A stretch of 64,000 nt of DNA from Diprion similis. Lineage: Eukaryota > Arthropoda > Insecta > Hymenoptera > Diprionidae. Where the stretch lies: the NCBI RefSeq assembly GCF_021155765.1, contig NC_060106.1, forward strand, positions 13,914,031 to 13,978,030. Reading direction: 5' to 3'. Below, piece after piece: positions 26,901-39,685 of the stretch; the stretch's first letter is position 1, and each line of letters starts with the position of its first letter. The position numbers and the translations under genes were made by a program. The notes under the pieces are model-generated. The model made no database searches. It saw only the letters and a list, made by a program, of their open reading frames with translations, and was not told the origin of the DNA.

Positions 26901-26981
26901 TCCCGTCGATATTATTCAAATCGTAAGGCCCTGCGCAGTTTAAGAACTATTAATTGACTTCCTCAAACCAATATTGCAATG

Positions 26982-27021
26982 TCTGACTTTACACCGCTAA
27001 GAGGATTCGAGTAAAGTCAGA
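26982..27021. repeat. Small inverted repeat (hairpin)
   Basis: TCTGACTTTAC at 26982-26992 is the exact reverse complement of 27011-27021, with an 18-base loop. Further imperfect complementarity (GCAATG against CATGCC) continues outside the stem. Confidence 0.6.
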
Positions 27022-27370
27022 TTCGACATGCCGCGTTGAAATCGATCCATCCACATTTCAGAAAAGGCAAACGTTTGAAACTGCGTCGCAGATATTGAAT
27101 GTCTGTTTCGGTGTGAAACCCCCGCCCTGAAATGCATATAAACATCAGGAATGCCGTACCGAGTGGCACTTCGAACGAAAGCTTCCGTTACGTCCGATGA
27201 TGGACGTGACTAATTATCGAGTTCGACTCCCGGACTAAATACTGGGTAGGTATACCTGAGGATGAATGAATGGCGCACGGAAGGAAATTGAGACACCATA
27301 TAACACAGGCATACCTAGAAGGTTATTAACGGCGATAGTATTTTTTTCATTAATTATTGTTAGCTATTAT

Positions 27371-27426
27371 TTCCTAAATTAACGAGCTTGAGTATTAGTT
27401 CCTAATTGAACGAACCTGAGTATACA
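27371..27426. repeat. Tandem duplication of a 28-bp unit
   Basis: Two adjacent 28-bp copies share the pattern TTCCTAA..T.AACGA.C.TGAGTAT (27371-27398 and 27399-27426) with a few mismatches. The words ATTGTTAGCTA (about 27356) and an inverted near-copy (about 27431-27441) flank the pair. Confidence 0.55.
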
Positions 27427-29078
27427 CATTAGCCAACAATTTAAGACAGTAACTAATAACTTTAAGCTGTTAAACCTCACGCTCCATGGACAAACATATC
27501 GGTGCTTTTATAAACACTGAAGTACGATTTTAAAGGCGATACTCACGATCTCGTAATACGCGTCATATAATACAAGAAAAGACCAAAAGCTGATCGATTG
27601 AGTTTAGTAAACCCTAAACAATTCGAATACGATCCAAGCCATTCTTAGTCTACTTCGAACAGTGCACAATTCGCATTTGTTTCAAACTTTCCACCAATAC
27701 CAATTAACCAATAAAAATGAGTCTAACAGCGTTTCAATTTCACTGCCTGTTACACGTACATACATACATATTTTCAAAGACTGACGATAAGCATTGGCAA
27801 ATAAAAAAAAGTCGGACCAAAACAACATATTTCGCTTATTGCAGGGATATAAAACTCACTGCTATACCTACAGAGCTCGCTCTAATCTTGTAACATGTCA
27901 AGGCTTGGAAAGGACTCGATCAGCGGCAGACACCCATAGTTATGCGGGCACCAAACTCGACGAGGAGGATTTCGGGGATCTTTCGAGCGCGGCCGCCATC
28001 GGGGATAGATTTGTCACCGGGTCCGTTCCTCGGTCCGCGGGTATCGCGCGTGCAAACGAACGCGGGGACGAGCCTCGGCGGGAGGGCCTCCGGGGCCGGA
28101 GGAGGGCCGAAGTAGGAGGCCTGGAGGAAGGAGCTTGGCTGTACGTATACGCTATACGATGATAATATCTGTCCCCCGCGACGGCGGCGACATCAAAGCG
28201 CAGTCCTATCCCCCCTCCCTCACCCTCGAGCCAAGGTCCCCTTCCCCTCCCCTTCGTCGACCTCTCTTCCCTTCATCTCGCCCTCCCCGTCAGCACGTGA
28301 TGCACACTGGAATAGCAGTCACGAGCCACGGGCATTGTGTTCACACATTCCTGTGATGGGTAGACGTATGTAACATGGGCTCATTATGCGGCATAAACCG
28401 ACACTTGGATGTATGTATGTACTGCGGTTATACGGTACCTGGATGGATTCAAGAATTAAGGGACGCGCCCGGTGGAAAACCCTTCGCGCAAAGACAACCG
28501 GGACAAAGGCAATTATGGGTAGTGAGAAAAGGTATGAAAGTATTGAGAATAACTGATACAGACGAGCTGACGAAGCTGTGTGTGTGATACATCAGAAGAA
28601 TATCGATCCTTCAGACGCGCTAAGGTTAAACGTAGTATTATTATACTAGTGAGAGTAGTCTGCTAGCTCTGTTCACCCATTCGGTAGTCTCTTACGCCCA
28701 TCTGCAGAATATGCGTGAATATATTATAAAAATGCCTACTGTGATCTGTAACAATGCTCACGTGGTCACATCCCTGCAGGGTTTGTCTAGGAAAATACTG
28801 AATTTCGAGTCAGGCAAGTGAGCATGCTTTACTGCGGAGAATCTGAAACGCGTGCTAAAATCTGCCTCTAACTTTCACTTTAATTCTGCACTACAAAGTT
28901 TGACAAAATATAATATCTGCAAATTACGACCTAATTGCTGACGTTATTTATATTATAATAACCTAATATGTATAATAGCTACTGTTAAGTTACATCTATA
29001 TCTAAAAAAATTAAATAGGTTGGTAGGATGAATATACGTATGCAATTTCACTTTTATGAGCCTCTGATTGATTTTACG

Positions 29079-29215
29079 GATCATCACCACCGCCTACTGG
29101 CCTACAGGCGGTTGTATTAACGGCTATACCTTGTATGGTGTGCCATTATATTGCACTGGACCATATTATGACACACCGTAGTAGCCTCGTTTACCGCGGT
29201 CTACTCAGGATGATC
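29079..29215. repeat. Imperfect inverted repeat / foldback
   Basis: The centre is a stem of about 15 bp, GGTGTGCCATTATAT against ATATTATGACACACC, with an 11-base loop. Outside it GGCTA pairs with TAGCC, GCGGTT with ACCGC, and the outermost GATCATC (29079-29085) with GATGATC (29209-29215). Arms of unequal length indicate a decayed foldback element. Confidence 0.5.
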
Positions 29216-30263
29216 ACTTCGGAGAACCCGTTCCTCCGTTAGCTAGTACCTACATAATAACTTCATCACGAAGGAACTCCAGAGCGCACAATTTTGCGAC
29301 TGTGGAAGAACTCTTTAGTCCGAAAAAGCAGTTGCCAAATTGCCAGGCTGGTGTAAGTGAATAATAAATTCAATCGATTTCGATTAAAACTACGATTTGA
29401 CAATACTTGCGTAATGTAATTTATTTTCACAATTTTTAATTAGCACACAATACAAAATCCCATCTGCGGCACCTCTGATCACCAGATCGCCGAGTAATTA
29501 CGCGATGTGCAAACAGTATATGGAAATACAATGGCTTAAAATACGTCGCCTTTAATTGGCAATGACGCAACTCGTCACATTTCGAGGCAGAGCAATAAAC
29601 GCGAAAATAAAACCCGTGATGATCCGCATCGGATTCCGCCAAATGAAAACTCACCGAAACGATATTACCCGCGCGTAATTCGTGTTAATCCTATTTTTAT
29701 TGCGTTTCAGCAAGTATGTAATCAACATTTCATAGACGTATATGTATATGCCTATACACTCGATATTTTTTTTATTACCTATGGCTACGACGTCGCGTAG
29801 TCAGCGCTCGTTCTCTTGCGTCCTATCGCATCCTTGAACGTTGCATTACCGAAATATTAAAATCCGTAAATAATTTCAAACCACAGTCGTGAACAAAGCC
29901 TTAATAACGCAAGGCACACCCGGCTGACGATGAGTTTGTTCGCGTTTATAAGTATAGGATATGAGGCGCGTTGAAGCCACACCTTTGCCTTGTGCCGTCT
30001 GATCCGCCCGCTCGGTACTCACACTGCAATTCTCAAATAAACGCACTCCTCGAGAATTTTAAAAAATGTAGGTCGCTCGACGTGTCTGCAAAGAAAATTG
30101 AAATAACCCGTCGGATCATCAAGCCTTCCCTTCCGAACAAAGTATATTCTGTAACAAAGAGGCAAACTCGGACTTTTCGAGCCGAGCGTAAGCTTGCAAT
30201 ATGAGTTGCCGGTCAGCCGAAATTGAGGCTAAGATCGCGTATCGGTAGATTTGTTCGCGACAA

Positions 30264-30342
30264 CGCATGCGCGCAGTGCAGAAAAGACCACTTTTAACTC
30301 CTAGAACTTAGAAAGTATTCTTTTCTGCATTCCGCGCATGCG
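30264..30342. ncRNA. Pre-miRNA-like hairpin (candidate)
   Basis: The 5' arm 30264-30294 and the 3' arm 30312-30342 form a 31-position stem with a 17-base loop. Ten pairs (CGCATGCGCG) are followed by a 3x3 mismatch, 11 pairs (TGCAGAAAAGA), a 2x2 mismatch and 5 pairs (ACTTT). Size, loop and bulge pattern resemble an animal microRNA precursor, but neither arm matches a microRNA seed I know. A short foldback element or a palindromic promoter element are equally possible. Without small-RNA data this stays a structural candidate. Confidence 0.3.
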
Positions 30343-30344
30343 CA
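30333..30344. promoter_or_regulatory. Perfect NRF-1 / Ewg-type palindrome
   Basis: CGCGCATGCGCA fits the consensus YGCGCAYGCGCR exactly. A second, partly matching GCATGCGC occurs at 30265-30272. NRF-1 (insect Erect wing) sites mark housekeeping promoters, but no gene start was recognised next to this one. Confidence 0.5.
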
Positions 30345-30985
30345 GGCTCACTCTACCGCCGTAGAAACGAGTACTTTGTGCGCGGCAAACACGCATGGAA
30401 GAAACGCGTAAAACATGCTCGCGTTGTATAAAGTTGCTGTTTTTTTCTTTTTCTTTGGCATGCAGCGTGACGCGTGCAGTCGCCTGTCGGCCGTGGATTC
30501 AAGGTGCGTGCACAGAGAGCGGATGTGGCGCTGGGCTGGACAAAGTAAATATTTGACCCGGTTGACACCTCGGGTGTTTTTCTGACCGCACTTCCCGACT
30601 TGGAGCGCGTCCTTTGTCTTAGGTCGACAATATCTCGTCCGCATTGGCAAATAAAGAAACATCGCGCGTCCCTTATCTCGCTTCTAAATCCCGCGCCCGT
30701 TAGAGGGGGTAAATTTGCATACCGGTATCTCGGACGTGGTGGAGATATGTTGACTCGCGCGCAAATAACCGCCACGCAACCACCCGAAATCCGTTGCAGC
30801 CGCGCAGCAGCTCGGTCAACCGGGTTTCGCCTTCACCTTTGGGGAGAAAATAATTGCAGGCACGAAACTGGCCGGCTTCTATCTCCCCGGCAGGTACTGT
30901 TTCAGCCTCCGTAAAACCGAGGATCTGGGCTCTAGGCCGAGCTTTGGGTACCCGCGTCCCTGCAGGCTTCTTCTAGACATTTTTC

Positions 30986-31016
30986 ACTCTCTCTCTCTCT
31001 CTCTTTCTCTCTCTCT
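30986..31016. repeat. (CT)n microsatellite
   Basis: CT dinucleotide array with a single TTT interruption. Confidence 0.85.
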
Positions 31017-31901
31017 ACGGAGTCTCTGGACCGCGTTGCAGCGTCACTTAACGGATTCGCAGCCAACCTGCAGCCGGGGCGCGACGCGACGCTTCCCATT
31101 CATACAGCCGACTACTTTTAACCTCCATTCAAAATTTGCTCGGCTGTCTAATTCCGGCCATTGAACACTGCGCGCCGCGAGGAGGGCTTTGGTCCGTGTT
31201 TCAGCTCGCGAAGTTATACAAATTGATTTTCCTCGCTCGGTCGGACGCCCCCAAAAACTTGGACTTTACGAGACGGAGAGTCTATGGCAGCCTTCTCTTC
31301 TTTTCCTAAATTGCCCATTTAACCTTACACAAAGCCTCATTCACTATATCCGTATAACGAACGCTCAAATTTTCATCATTTCTTTCAGTCCAAACATATA
31401 ACAGACTTGCGGGAGACTCGGGAAAAGCGGCTTACAGGTACTGACTCAGGGTGCAGCCTTACTCGGCTTACAATTGTAACGGAAAATACGAATCAACCAA
31501 AAAATGTAATCCACTTAGGGATTTGATCAAGTGTATAATCTGCGATGAAATTCAGCGCAAAAATTTTCATTTCATTTATACCTAATACCTGTTCATATAC
31601 CTCCGCGTCTTAGATATTATTACGGACAAGAAAAGAAAAAAAAACTTTTACGAAATATAAACTAACATTTCCGAGTATCGATCTAAAGGTAGGCTGTATA
31701 AGTTACGGTAAACTTTACTACTGCCTCATTCATCCTCGATTTTTTTCTCAGTCAAGACTCAGCTGATTCGGCGGTGAAATGAAAAACTACATTCAAAAAA
31801 ACGTACATTCACACCGCGATATAGATCCACATACACGTCTCGTTTCAACGATAACATGGAATGAAACATCGACACAAGTGTCTCACTGGGAGAGAGTGAA
31901 A

Positions 31902-31924
31902 TTTCCATTTCCATTTCCATTTCC
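31902..31924. repeat. (CCATTT)n repeat
   Basis: Nearly four hexamer units in tandem. Confidence 0.8.
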
Positions 31925-32202
31925 TACATCTTCAGCCAAATGTAACGCATCGCGAGTCGCAGTTAGAGACCAAGAGGGTAGAAATAAGGTTGTAGTTATT
32001 TCGTCGTTTCAAGTCAAGTTCGAGGAGCAGGTGTACCCACTCACCATATTCCTAGTATTTACATTCAACCTGTCTCTTCGCGCAATGGAAAGAGGAAGGA
32101 CGCGTACGCGCGGTGCGACCGCGGCAATAAAGAGGCGTTAAAGCTGTTAAGTTATTAGTTTGTAGGTACCGCGAGACGCTGGAGCGTAGCTGCGATATGA
32201 AA

Positions 32203-32235
32203 GACACAAGACACAAGACACAAGACACAAGACAC
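32203..32235. repeat. (GACACAA)n heptamer repeat
   Basis: Four complete 7-bp units and a partial fifth, all identical. Confidence 0.9.
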
Positions 32236-32316
32236 GATGCATAAAGCCGAGGTAAAGACAGGTGTACCACGTCGTCTAGGCACCTTCGGTTCGGCGAATA
32301 GGTAAGCGAAGTACAA

Positions 32317-32337
32317 GGGGTAAGGGGTAAGGGGTAA
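32317..32337. repeat. (GGGGTAA)3 repeat
   Basis: Three perfect G-rich heptamers. The unit resembles a telomere-type word, but three interstitial copies carry no weight as a telomere. Confidence 0.85.
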
Positions 32338-35300
32338 GAAAACGAGGAACGTGTCACGCGGCTGGAACGCGCCCATGTTTGACTTGGCGTTCGAGTTGCT
32401 TCGAATTCTTTTTTCGACGATGCCGACGAGCCAGCTCTCCCAGAGCTCCGCGGTTATCGCCGCGGCGGCCGACGCTGCGCGCAACGCATCGCGTGTCATC
32501 CGTCCGACGGAGGAGGAGAGGAATAAGAAGCCACAGAGACCAACCGCCTCGGAACTTGGGATGTGTTTGACGATTTTCACTCACTATTACCTTAAAGGAG
32601 CAATAAAAACCGCCTAGCTGGCGCAGCTTATATTTGCGGAACCGCGGTGTGTAACGTCCGCTTGTAAAACCCGAGGCCGACGTTAACGTCGACTAGGTAT
32701 GTTATTCGCCGTACGTACTGAACGACTAATCCCCGATACCATTTTAATTTCGACGTGCCACGATTATTATACACGCCCTAAGTCGTTCGGCTTACGTTAC
32801 ACCGTGTAACACGGTGTCTCACATCGTTACCCATGTATTATACAGGTAATATATTATATACCTTAGTGTCTGTAAAATTATACCTTATAGGCAGTTCGTG
32901 CAGTAGTGGCAAAAGGATTTTTTTACTTCTAAGATCTTGACGGTAAATACTTCGCGCTGACAGAGTTTTGTGTAAATATTATATGGCGGCGTTAACGAAA
33001 GGCCTAGATATGGATTATGCGATATTCTGCGTCTTGTGGGAACGTCGGTAAAAGCTGAATAATGATCTTTGGTTGGAAATTGGAATTCGTCAAATTCGTG
33101 ATGGCGGAGAGGAAATTAGTCGATCGATTGCTTGATCATAGTCGGAAAGTAAGCCTTAATTTAATCAATATGAATACAAATATGAATCACGGTGAAATAC
33201 GTTACTGCACGGTAAGAATATAGCGTCTTGTGCATATACATATGCTGAATTTAAAAACTATAATCCTGACGTTCAGTGCCATTTACTTTTGAAATATGTG
33301 TCACTACGGAACACGCGGATAGTAAAATAACAGTCACGTATTTCATATGCCGCGTACGTTTCAGAGTCGAAAAGGTGAAGCAGGTACCGTCAACCCACTT
33401 TCTTATATCCTTGCAGAGCATACTTCAAACAATTATGTGTATTGTACACGGACCTTACTTTCAATTGTACCTACATGGTAACAATGCTAAACTTGCACCA
33501 AAAAACGGAATCTTGATCAATTTTTTGCCTCACTCTCTTGAGTGTTCTAACTACACAGATCGGTTTCAGCATGAACTAACGCAAATAAAAACAAGCAATT
33601 AAGTTGAGATGACAAATTAGGAGGATCAGAATTAGATGAATGACGGTAGAGAAAAATCCTCTCTGCAAGATTCTCATCAAGTTCTCATTATATATTCTAC
33701 AAACAATACTTTCTTACGAATATTTAAACCGAGGAATTCGTTCCAGTTAATCGCATCGATGGTATGTGAAAAATATTTGGTCTCGAAATTTCTATGCGCC
33801 AAATTTTTCGTATTATATAGGTTTAAATATATTTCCATTTAAAATTGGCGTCGCAAGACAGAGACAGCGAATCTGCTGACCTGTATAACGCGTTGATTGA
33901 ATCTGTTAAAACAGTATAACGTTAGAGGTATACTACAGCTTGAGGAGAATTTATCATTCAGTAAATAAAAATTTTTCCTCGATTAAATAGCCTCGCCTCC
34001 GCCGTCGTAAAACTTGTCTAGTTATAAGAGTTTGATTGGTGATGAAGCGAAACGAAGAACTCTTGTAATTTGATTGTAATTAGCGGCGCGTCGCGCGTGT
34101 TCGTGTTTCCTTTTTCGCGCTGAACCACGTGTCAATGGTTTTTATATTTATTCATTGATATATTGATCGCTCGTCAATGAAGGAAATATAAGCAGAGGTG
34201 GTGATCACGCGGCGTGCACTACGTCAGATAAATCTCGCTGGTATACATATATATATATATACGTTATAGTACATCAAACCACCTGCACGAGAATGATAGA
34301 TGAGGCGGATGAAATCGAGTCAGTCCTATCATTTAGTGCCTACGATTCGTCAGCATCTCGCTGTCGTGATCGGCGTTTTTCCTGCAGGTACATCATTTCC
34401 TCGGACATATCTTGTCGTACGCGTTACTATGTTTACAAGATTAGTTTGCGTAATATGTGTAACAGAAAAGTAGAGACTGGTCGTTTCACACATTTGCATG
34501 ATTAAAGTCAAAGGCAATGCGAGCTGCTTCCTTCAGATACAAGTCGACGTCCCGTAAGTAAAACACGTGTATGGGAGCCGATAAAAAAAGGCTAACCACG
34601 CAGCCGCAAGTCGGTTATACTAATCGTTTGTAATAGAATTTTGACAATCTCAGAGGAACGTCGAGTGATGGCTTATAAGCTACGCTACAGGTTGTACGTA
34701 TGGACGTTGATCGTATGCAAAGTGAGAGATAAATTCCTGTCGCCTACATGTGTTAATGTTTATTGATAAATTCTCTTTGCTCATTGGACGAGTATAGGTC
34801 ATACGTGTATATATATATATATATGGTACAAGTATTGTATGGGAGAGACGGGCTTACCTATTAAATAGGAAAAACAAAATGTCTCAATAAAATGTTTGGT
34901 TTTTGGAAAACGGGGCTTGTACCTCCGGCGCGACGGTTGCGGCCAAGTTGTACGGATATCGGGCGGCTAAATAACGACTCGAGACTCGATCGGACATCGC
35001 GCGAGGGCAGCGTGAGGAGATGTTGGAGCCGTGGAAGAGGACCTCCGGGGACGAGCTACGCGGAGGATTAGCATACGAACACCGTCTTCGAGGAGGTGGT
35101 GCACTCGGCGTGAGTGATCGCCCACGCACCAAGGGAGATACCCGCGTTTATGCGTAAATCGAAGGGACGTCGTCGTGTCTATAAACTGCATACGTGCCTC
35201 GCGGTTAACCCTGGCGCAGCGCACATATAAGTGTATTATACCTGTACGAACACGCGGCGATACACGCGTTTCGGGCAGACCTCCGCGCGCGATAATATTC

Positions 35301-38300
35301 TACAATCTGCGGTACAGAACACGCATGTAGACCATGCACATCGCACCAATCACTGCTGATCCGGCATCCTTAGGTACTCTACGGGCGTTCGGATGGGTGC
35401 ATGCAAAACGTTGGGCAACGTCTGTGCCTGCGGAGCTACAGGCATGCTGGTTTTCTCACTCTAGGTAGGTGGAGGTATCTTATACGAGGTGTTCGCTCGG
35501 TGTGAATAAATTGTACGAAGTGCCTGAACGCCGGTCAATCTAAGAATATCGCAAAATCTGATCGTCTGGGAAAAGTCGGACGATTTCGTTCGAAGCTTCA
35601 ATTTCAATGTTGCAGTCCTGATCAGAGAGGTGATCGGAAACTCTTCTTCCTCATTCACGTGAGAACACAATACGAATAGAATTATCTTCTCATTTTTCCA
35701 CTTCATTGTTGTATCGACAAATTTAACGAGTATGTTCAACAGCCCAAAAGATGTATAACTTAAAATTTAAACGGATTATAAGCTATCACTTAACGACGAA
35801 GCGGGGAACGCAATGAAATAATGAACAGGTTTCTACGTGTTAACTGTATGAAACGCGTGTAATATTATTGCACAAATATTTACCTTAAGCAGTGGTCACC
35901 CAGTATTTGGAGTAAGAAAAACGGTGTGACTTTAAAGCATAATACCACCGCCGCAGCGGTTGGACTTCGATAAAACCTTTATGTCTTTGCTTGGCTCGTA
36001 AAAATCTCTTTACCGCACGGGTGTAAAACTCGGTATAGGCAGCGTCGAGAACATCTTGACTCAAAAGCTAGTATTTAAGTATCAGAGTTGTAAAGTTTCA
36101 CCTATATTGTTCATGCATTGCGTGATAATCCCTAATCTTTAGTGCCGATGATCTACCTTTGCAGTGTTTTCAGCGCAGCGCTGGTATTCTGTTAAGGAAA
36201 GTGATCGAAGTTTGATTCTCAATTTGTATAACAAAAATTAAACTCTTCGAAAAATAATTTGTGACGTTGTATAGAGAGCCCAGTGCAGCTGTATCTTTGC
36301 TTAGATAGAAGTTTATAGAGAAAATTGTATACATTTGTGCCTCATTTCGTGATGCTTCAAGGCGATCGCGTTATATAACTGGCAAAAAAAACTCAAACAG
36401 AAATCTTCTGTACTGTGAACCTTCGCTACGAATTAAAATTTATTGAATACAAAACCTCCGGTTATGAAAATTTCATTTCAAAAACCGATTCACACATTGT
36501 AATCTCGTTCGTACTCCATAAACCTAGTTCAAACAAATCATCCTACCTATAAATTCTAGATATTTTGTGAAAGGTATTACTTCACAAATAACACAGGTCA
36601 TGGTCAGATGGTAATCGAGTTACAGGTTACGCGCAAAGCGCAAATACCTCTATTATCGACAGCGGTCGGTAAGATCATTTTCGCTATGACCGAATCACCA
36701 CAACTGGTATTCGTATGTTTAAAAAACAGATGATTACCCGGTGAATAAATACTGTGATACGGAAATTACTTTGTTTTCTATCGATAAAACACAACGTGGT
36801 TCTTACGTGAGCAAGAATATAGAACTAATAACCAGACCCTCTCGCCTAATCGCACAAATAATTAGAGTCATAGAAAGAGCCCACACTCCCATTTTATTAT
36901 TGAAATAGATATTCAAAACTAATTTTCAAGGTATCTAGGACGGTAAGTGCAGGTCTGTTACCAACCCGTATACTCCACCGAGCTGAGCATCACAAGAGCA
37001 GTAGATAATACAGAGCATATTTGCCACAACAAAGTGATATTGTAATGATCGAAATTGGAAAAATCGCAGAGAATAACAAATGATCATATTGCAACACGAA
37101 TAAATAATTGGCAAATTATACATGCTTCAAATTCCCAGTACCAGGGAAATACCCGTAACCCAACACATGCAAACTCACCAACGCTGCTGAGCAATGAAGA
37201 AATTACTTGGATGACTCTGGTTAATTCTGAGAAAAAAAAGAAAATCAAATTAATTTACCGAAGACTAAAGATTTTCACTCGACAAATGAATTAATTATTA
37301 CTATTGTCTACTTCCATGCTTACTCACCGCATGGTACACAATTACAAAAATTAGGTTTCTAATGTATTATCTTAAATTGTGAAACAGTTATTAAAATGTG
37401 TATTCTTACCTCCTCCAGAATGTTCCATACTTGTAGTGCGGCAGCCCCCGTTGTCCAGATTTTTCCAGGTTGATCGAAATGACGCAGTTCCAAACTATAA
37501 TAAGAAAATAACATCATATTACTCAAGCTGTATGCACGGGTTGGATTTCACATTACTAAAGACTGGTGGTAATGCACTGATCGAATTATGTGAATCGAAT
37601 TATGTATTACTATGTGAATCATCTAAATTCCAGACCATCGGCGAACGTGGTTTCGCCTCACGTTTCGCTCTTGTTACTAGAAGCAAATGACGCAAATGAT
37701 TAGTCGGAAGAGCCACGAGAGCGGCGCGCAACGTAGTCGAATGTTCTTTAAATTGCAGCGTCAAGTGTAAATTTTAATTCTCTGACGATTTTCAACTGAA
37801 TATAATATGCGAAATACGCAAAATAAAAATCTCGTATTAATTTACGTTTGAATCGGAAAATATGTCTATAATATACAAGAACTTATCGCAACCAAATTTG
37901 TAGAGAATCAAATTTCCTGCAAGTTTGGTTATTACTATTTGTAGTCAAAAGTTGAATATAAGCCAGTCAATTGACAAGAACAAATTCCACCTCACATACA
38001 AAATGGCGGCCGAAGCGCCTGTGAAATCTGATTCAAACTCTGGAATTAGACTATCAATATCCCCGCCACCAACGATTAGAAAAATAAAATTGGCTGTTTA
38101 ATCAACGCAATTTCAATATTCCGGCCGGGCTAACGCGAAATCAAGGCGCACACAAGGGATGTTATTGACTGTCGGACAAACAACACAAAAAGTTGCGGCC
38201 TTGAAGAGATAATAATTGTGTTCACTAGTATTTTGCAAATTCAGGATGATCGGCATCTCTTCCATACCACTATCAGGGATAAACCTTATTGATGACACTT

Positions 38301-38302
38301 AC

Positions 38303-38469
38303 AGATGCCTCCTTTAACATTCTCATAAAAAGTAGGCCTCGAAAAAAATAATCATTGAAAAATGTCACCAGCTCTATGGCTACATGAAAACATAATCGAA
38401 CATTGAGTGGGGTAATCGTTGGATTATACCTGCGTAGTTCATTGTCACGTTCGAATAGTCACTTCTCAT
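38303..38469 (-). CDS. Possible small spliced gene, two candidate exons (speculative)
   Basis: On the minus strand, ATG at 38469 opens 13 codons and one base ending at a donor G|GTATAA (38430). A 92-base intron with a T-rich tract follows and ends in CGAG. The next piece (38337-38303) continues in phase for 11 codons to a consensus donor T|GTAAGT. The joined peptide would start MRSDYSNVTMNYAGLLF and continue to KEAS. The next exon is uncertain; one phase-compatible choice is 38039-37992, giving 15 more residues and a stop. I do not recognise the product. Junction quality and phase agreement make it worth noting, but so short a frame could arise by chance. Confidence 0.2.
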
Positions 38470-39685
38470 TTCCGAAACAATCACGACAAAATAAAAATGG
38501 AACATTCTAAAGCGAATAGCGTACTCAATACATGATTTTTTTACGAATATACAGAAAATATTTACGAATTTAGTTTCTCGTGTAAGTACGAAAAGGCCAA
38601 ATCGCGATCGTCTTTTGTTGTGCGTTGAAAAAAGTTATTCGTGAGCATACCGCGTAAAAACGAAGCCCCAGGGTAGCTTTAGATGTTTATTTGACGACTA
38701 CTTACCAAGGTCAGCTCCCACAGACCGGGTTAGCAACAAAACACCGTTAAACTAAACACAAATTCGTGCAAATTCGGGACGCAGCCGCGAGCCAAGTTCA
38801 TACTGTCGACATCCCAGAATTCCGTGTGTGACCTGAAGTTGGCGCAGCAGCAGCAACGCTTGCGCGGCAATACGATACGATTTGAAAATATAATGACTTG
38901 CACACAGGCGTTGATTGAAGATATATTCTTCAGGCAACGATACAGGCAAAGCGATGACATTGAACAACTATATCCTACCACTCATAATTTTCAAGTCAAT
39001 TATAACACTCTCCACGATTGACTTATTCTTTTAATTATGCTTGCCCGGCTTAGAAGAAAACACGATGCCAATTTTGCGTAAACCCCTTTACCACATTCAG
39101 CCGTCGATGAAGACCTGCTAGTACACGATATATAATTTTTTCTCAGATGGTTTCCGGTAAATTGTCAGCTTACAAACTTTGTCCACAACGTAATTTCTAC
39201 TTGGACGTTTATATGACTTTTTCATTTTAAATCGACCATTTTGCACACTGAACATTCTCGTAGGTACGGTTCGCGCCCGGCAGGGCGGCGCAACGGTCAC
39301 CTTACGTGACTAATACCGGTTTGAAGTTTCTGCTAATTGCACGTGTGGATACCGTGAATACCGTGGAAAGAGGTTAGTTGAAGTTGGTTTCCTTATTCCA
39401 CATTAAAAAAATATCCCACCGGTATTTCATTAGAAAATTATTTAAATCCCACTTAGATACGTTTGTTCATCATAACCGTAAGCATAATATGACATTCGTG
39501 CAGTTGTAACTGTAATATAATATGGTTAATGTTTCACATATTGTACGGTAGATTATACAGCTTATTACGGTTTTATAGTTCAGGTGAGTAACACACACAC
39601 CTTTATTATACCACTCATATTTGAAAATTCTCTCAGTTGCTGAAACATGTATATTGCATCAGATCCGCAGTATTTGACAGCTGTG

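Larger units (their letters stand above)
26901..37990. other. Gene-free region with hairpins and microsatellites
   Basis: No recognisable protein or exon chain. It holds the small hairpin at 26982-27021, a 28-bp tandem duplication at 27371-27426, an inverted-repeat cluster at 29079-29215, a strong hairpin with an NRF-1 type site at 30264-30344, GC-rich patches at about 27.9-28.3 and 30.4-31.2 kb, and short arrays at 30986-31016, 31902-31924, 32203-32235 and 32317-32337. Open frames such as the 108-codon one at 33276-33602 show no known domain. Confidence 0.4.

Noticed and set aside
32317-32337. Telomere-like GGGGTAA units
   Set aside because: Only three copies, internal, next to other heptamer slippage repeats; no TTAGG array in the window.
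33276-33602. 108-codon frame in AT-rich DNA
   Set aside because: No known domain, no splice support and ordinary AT-rich surroundings; length alone is not enough.
38752-38967. Possible THAP-type zinc-finger fragment on the minus strand
   Set aside because: A segment RLCASHYIF loosely recalls the THAP pattern, but the other Cys, Trp and Pro landmarks are missing.
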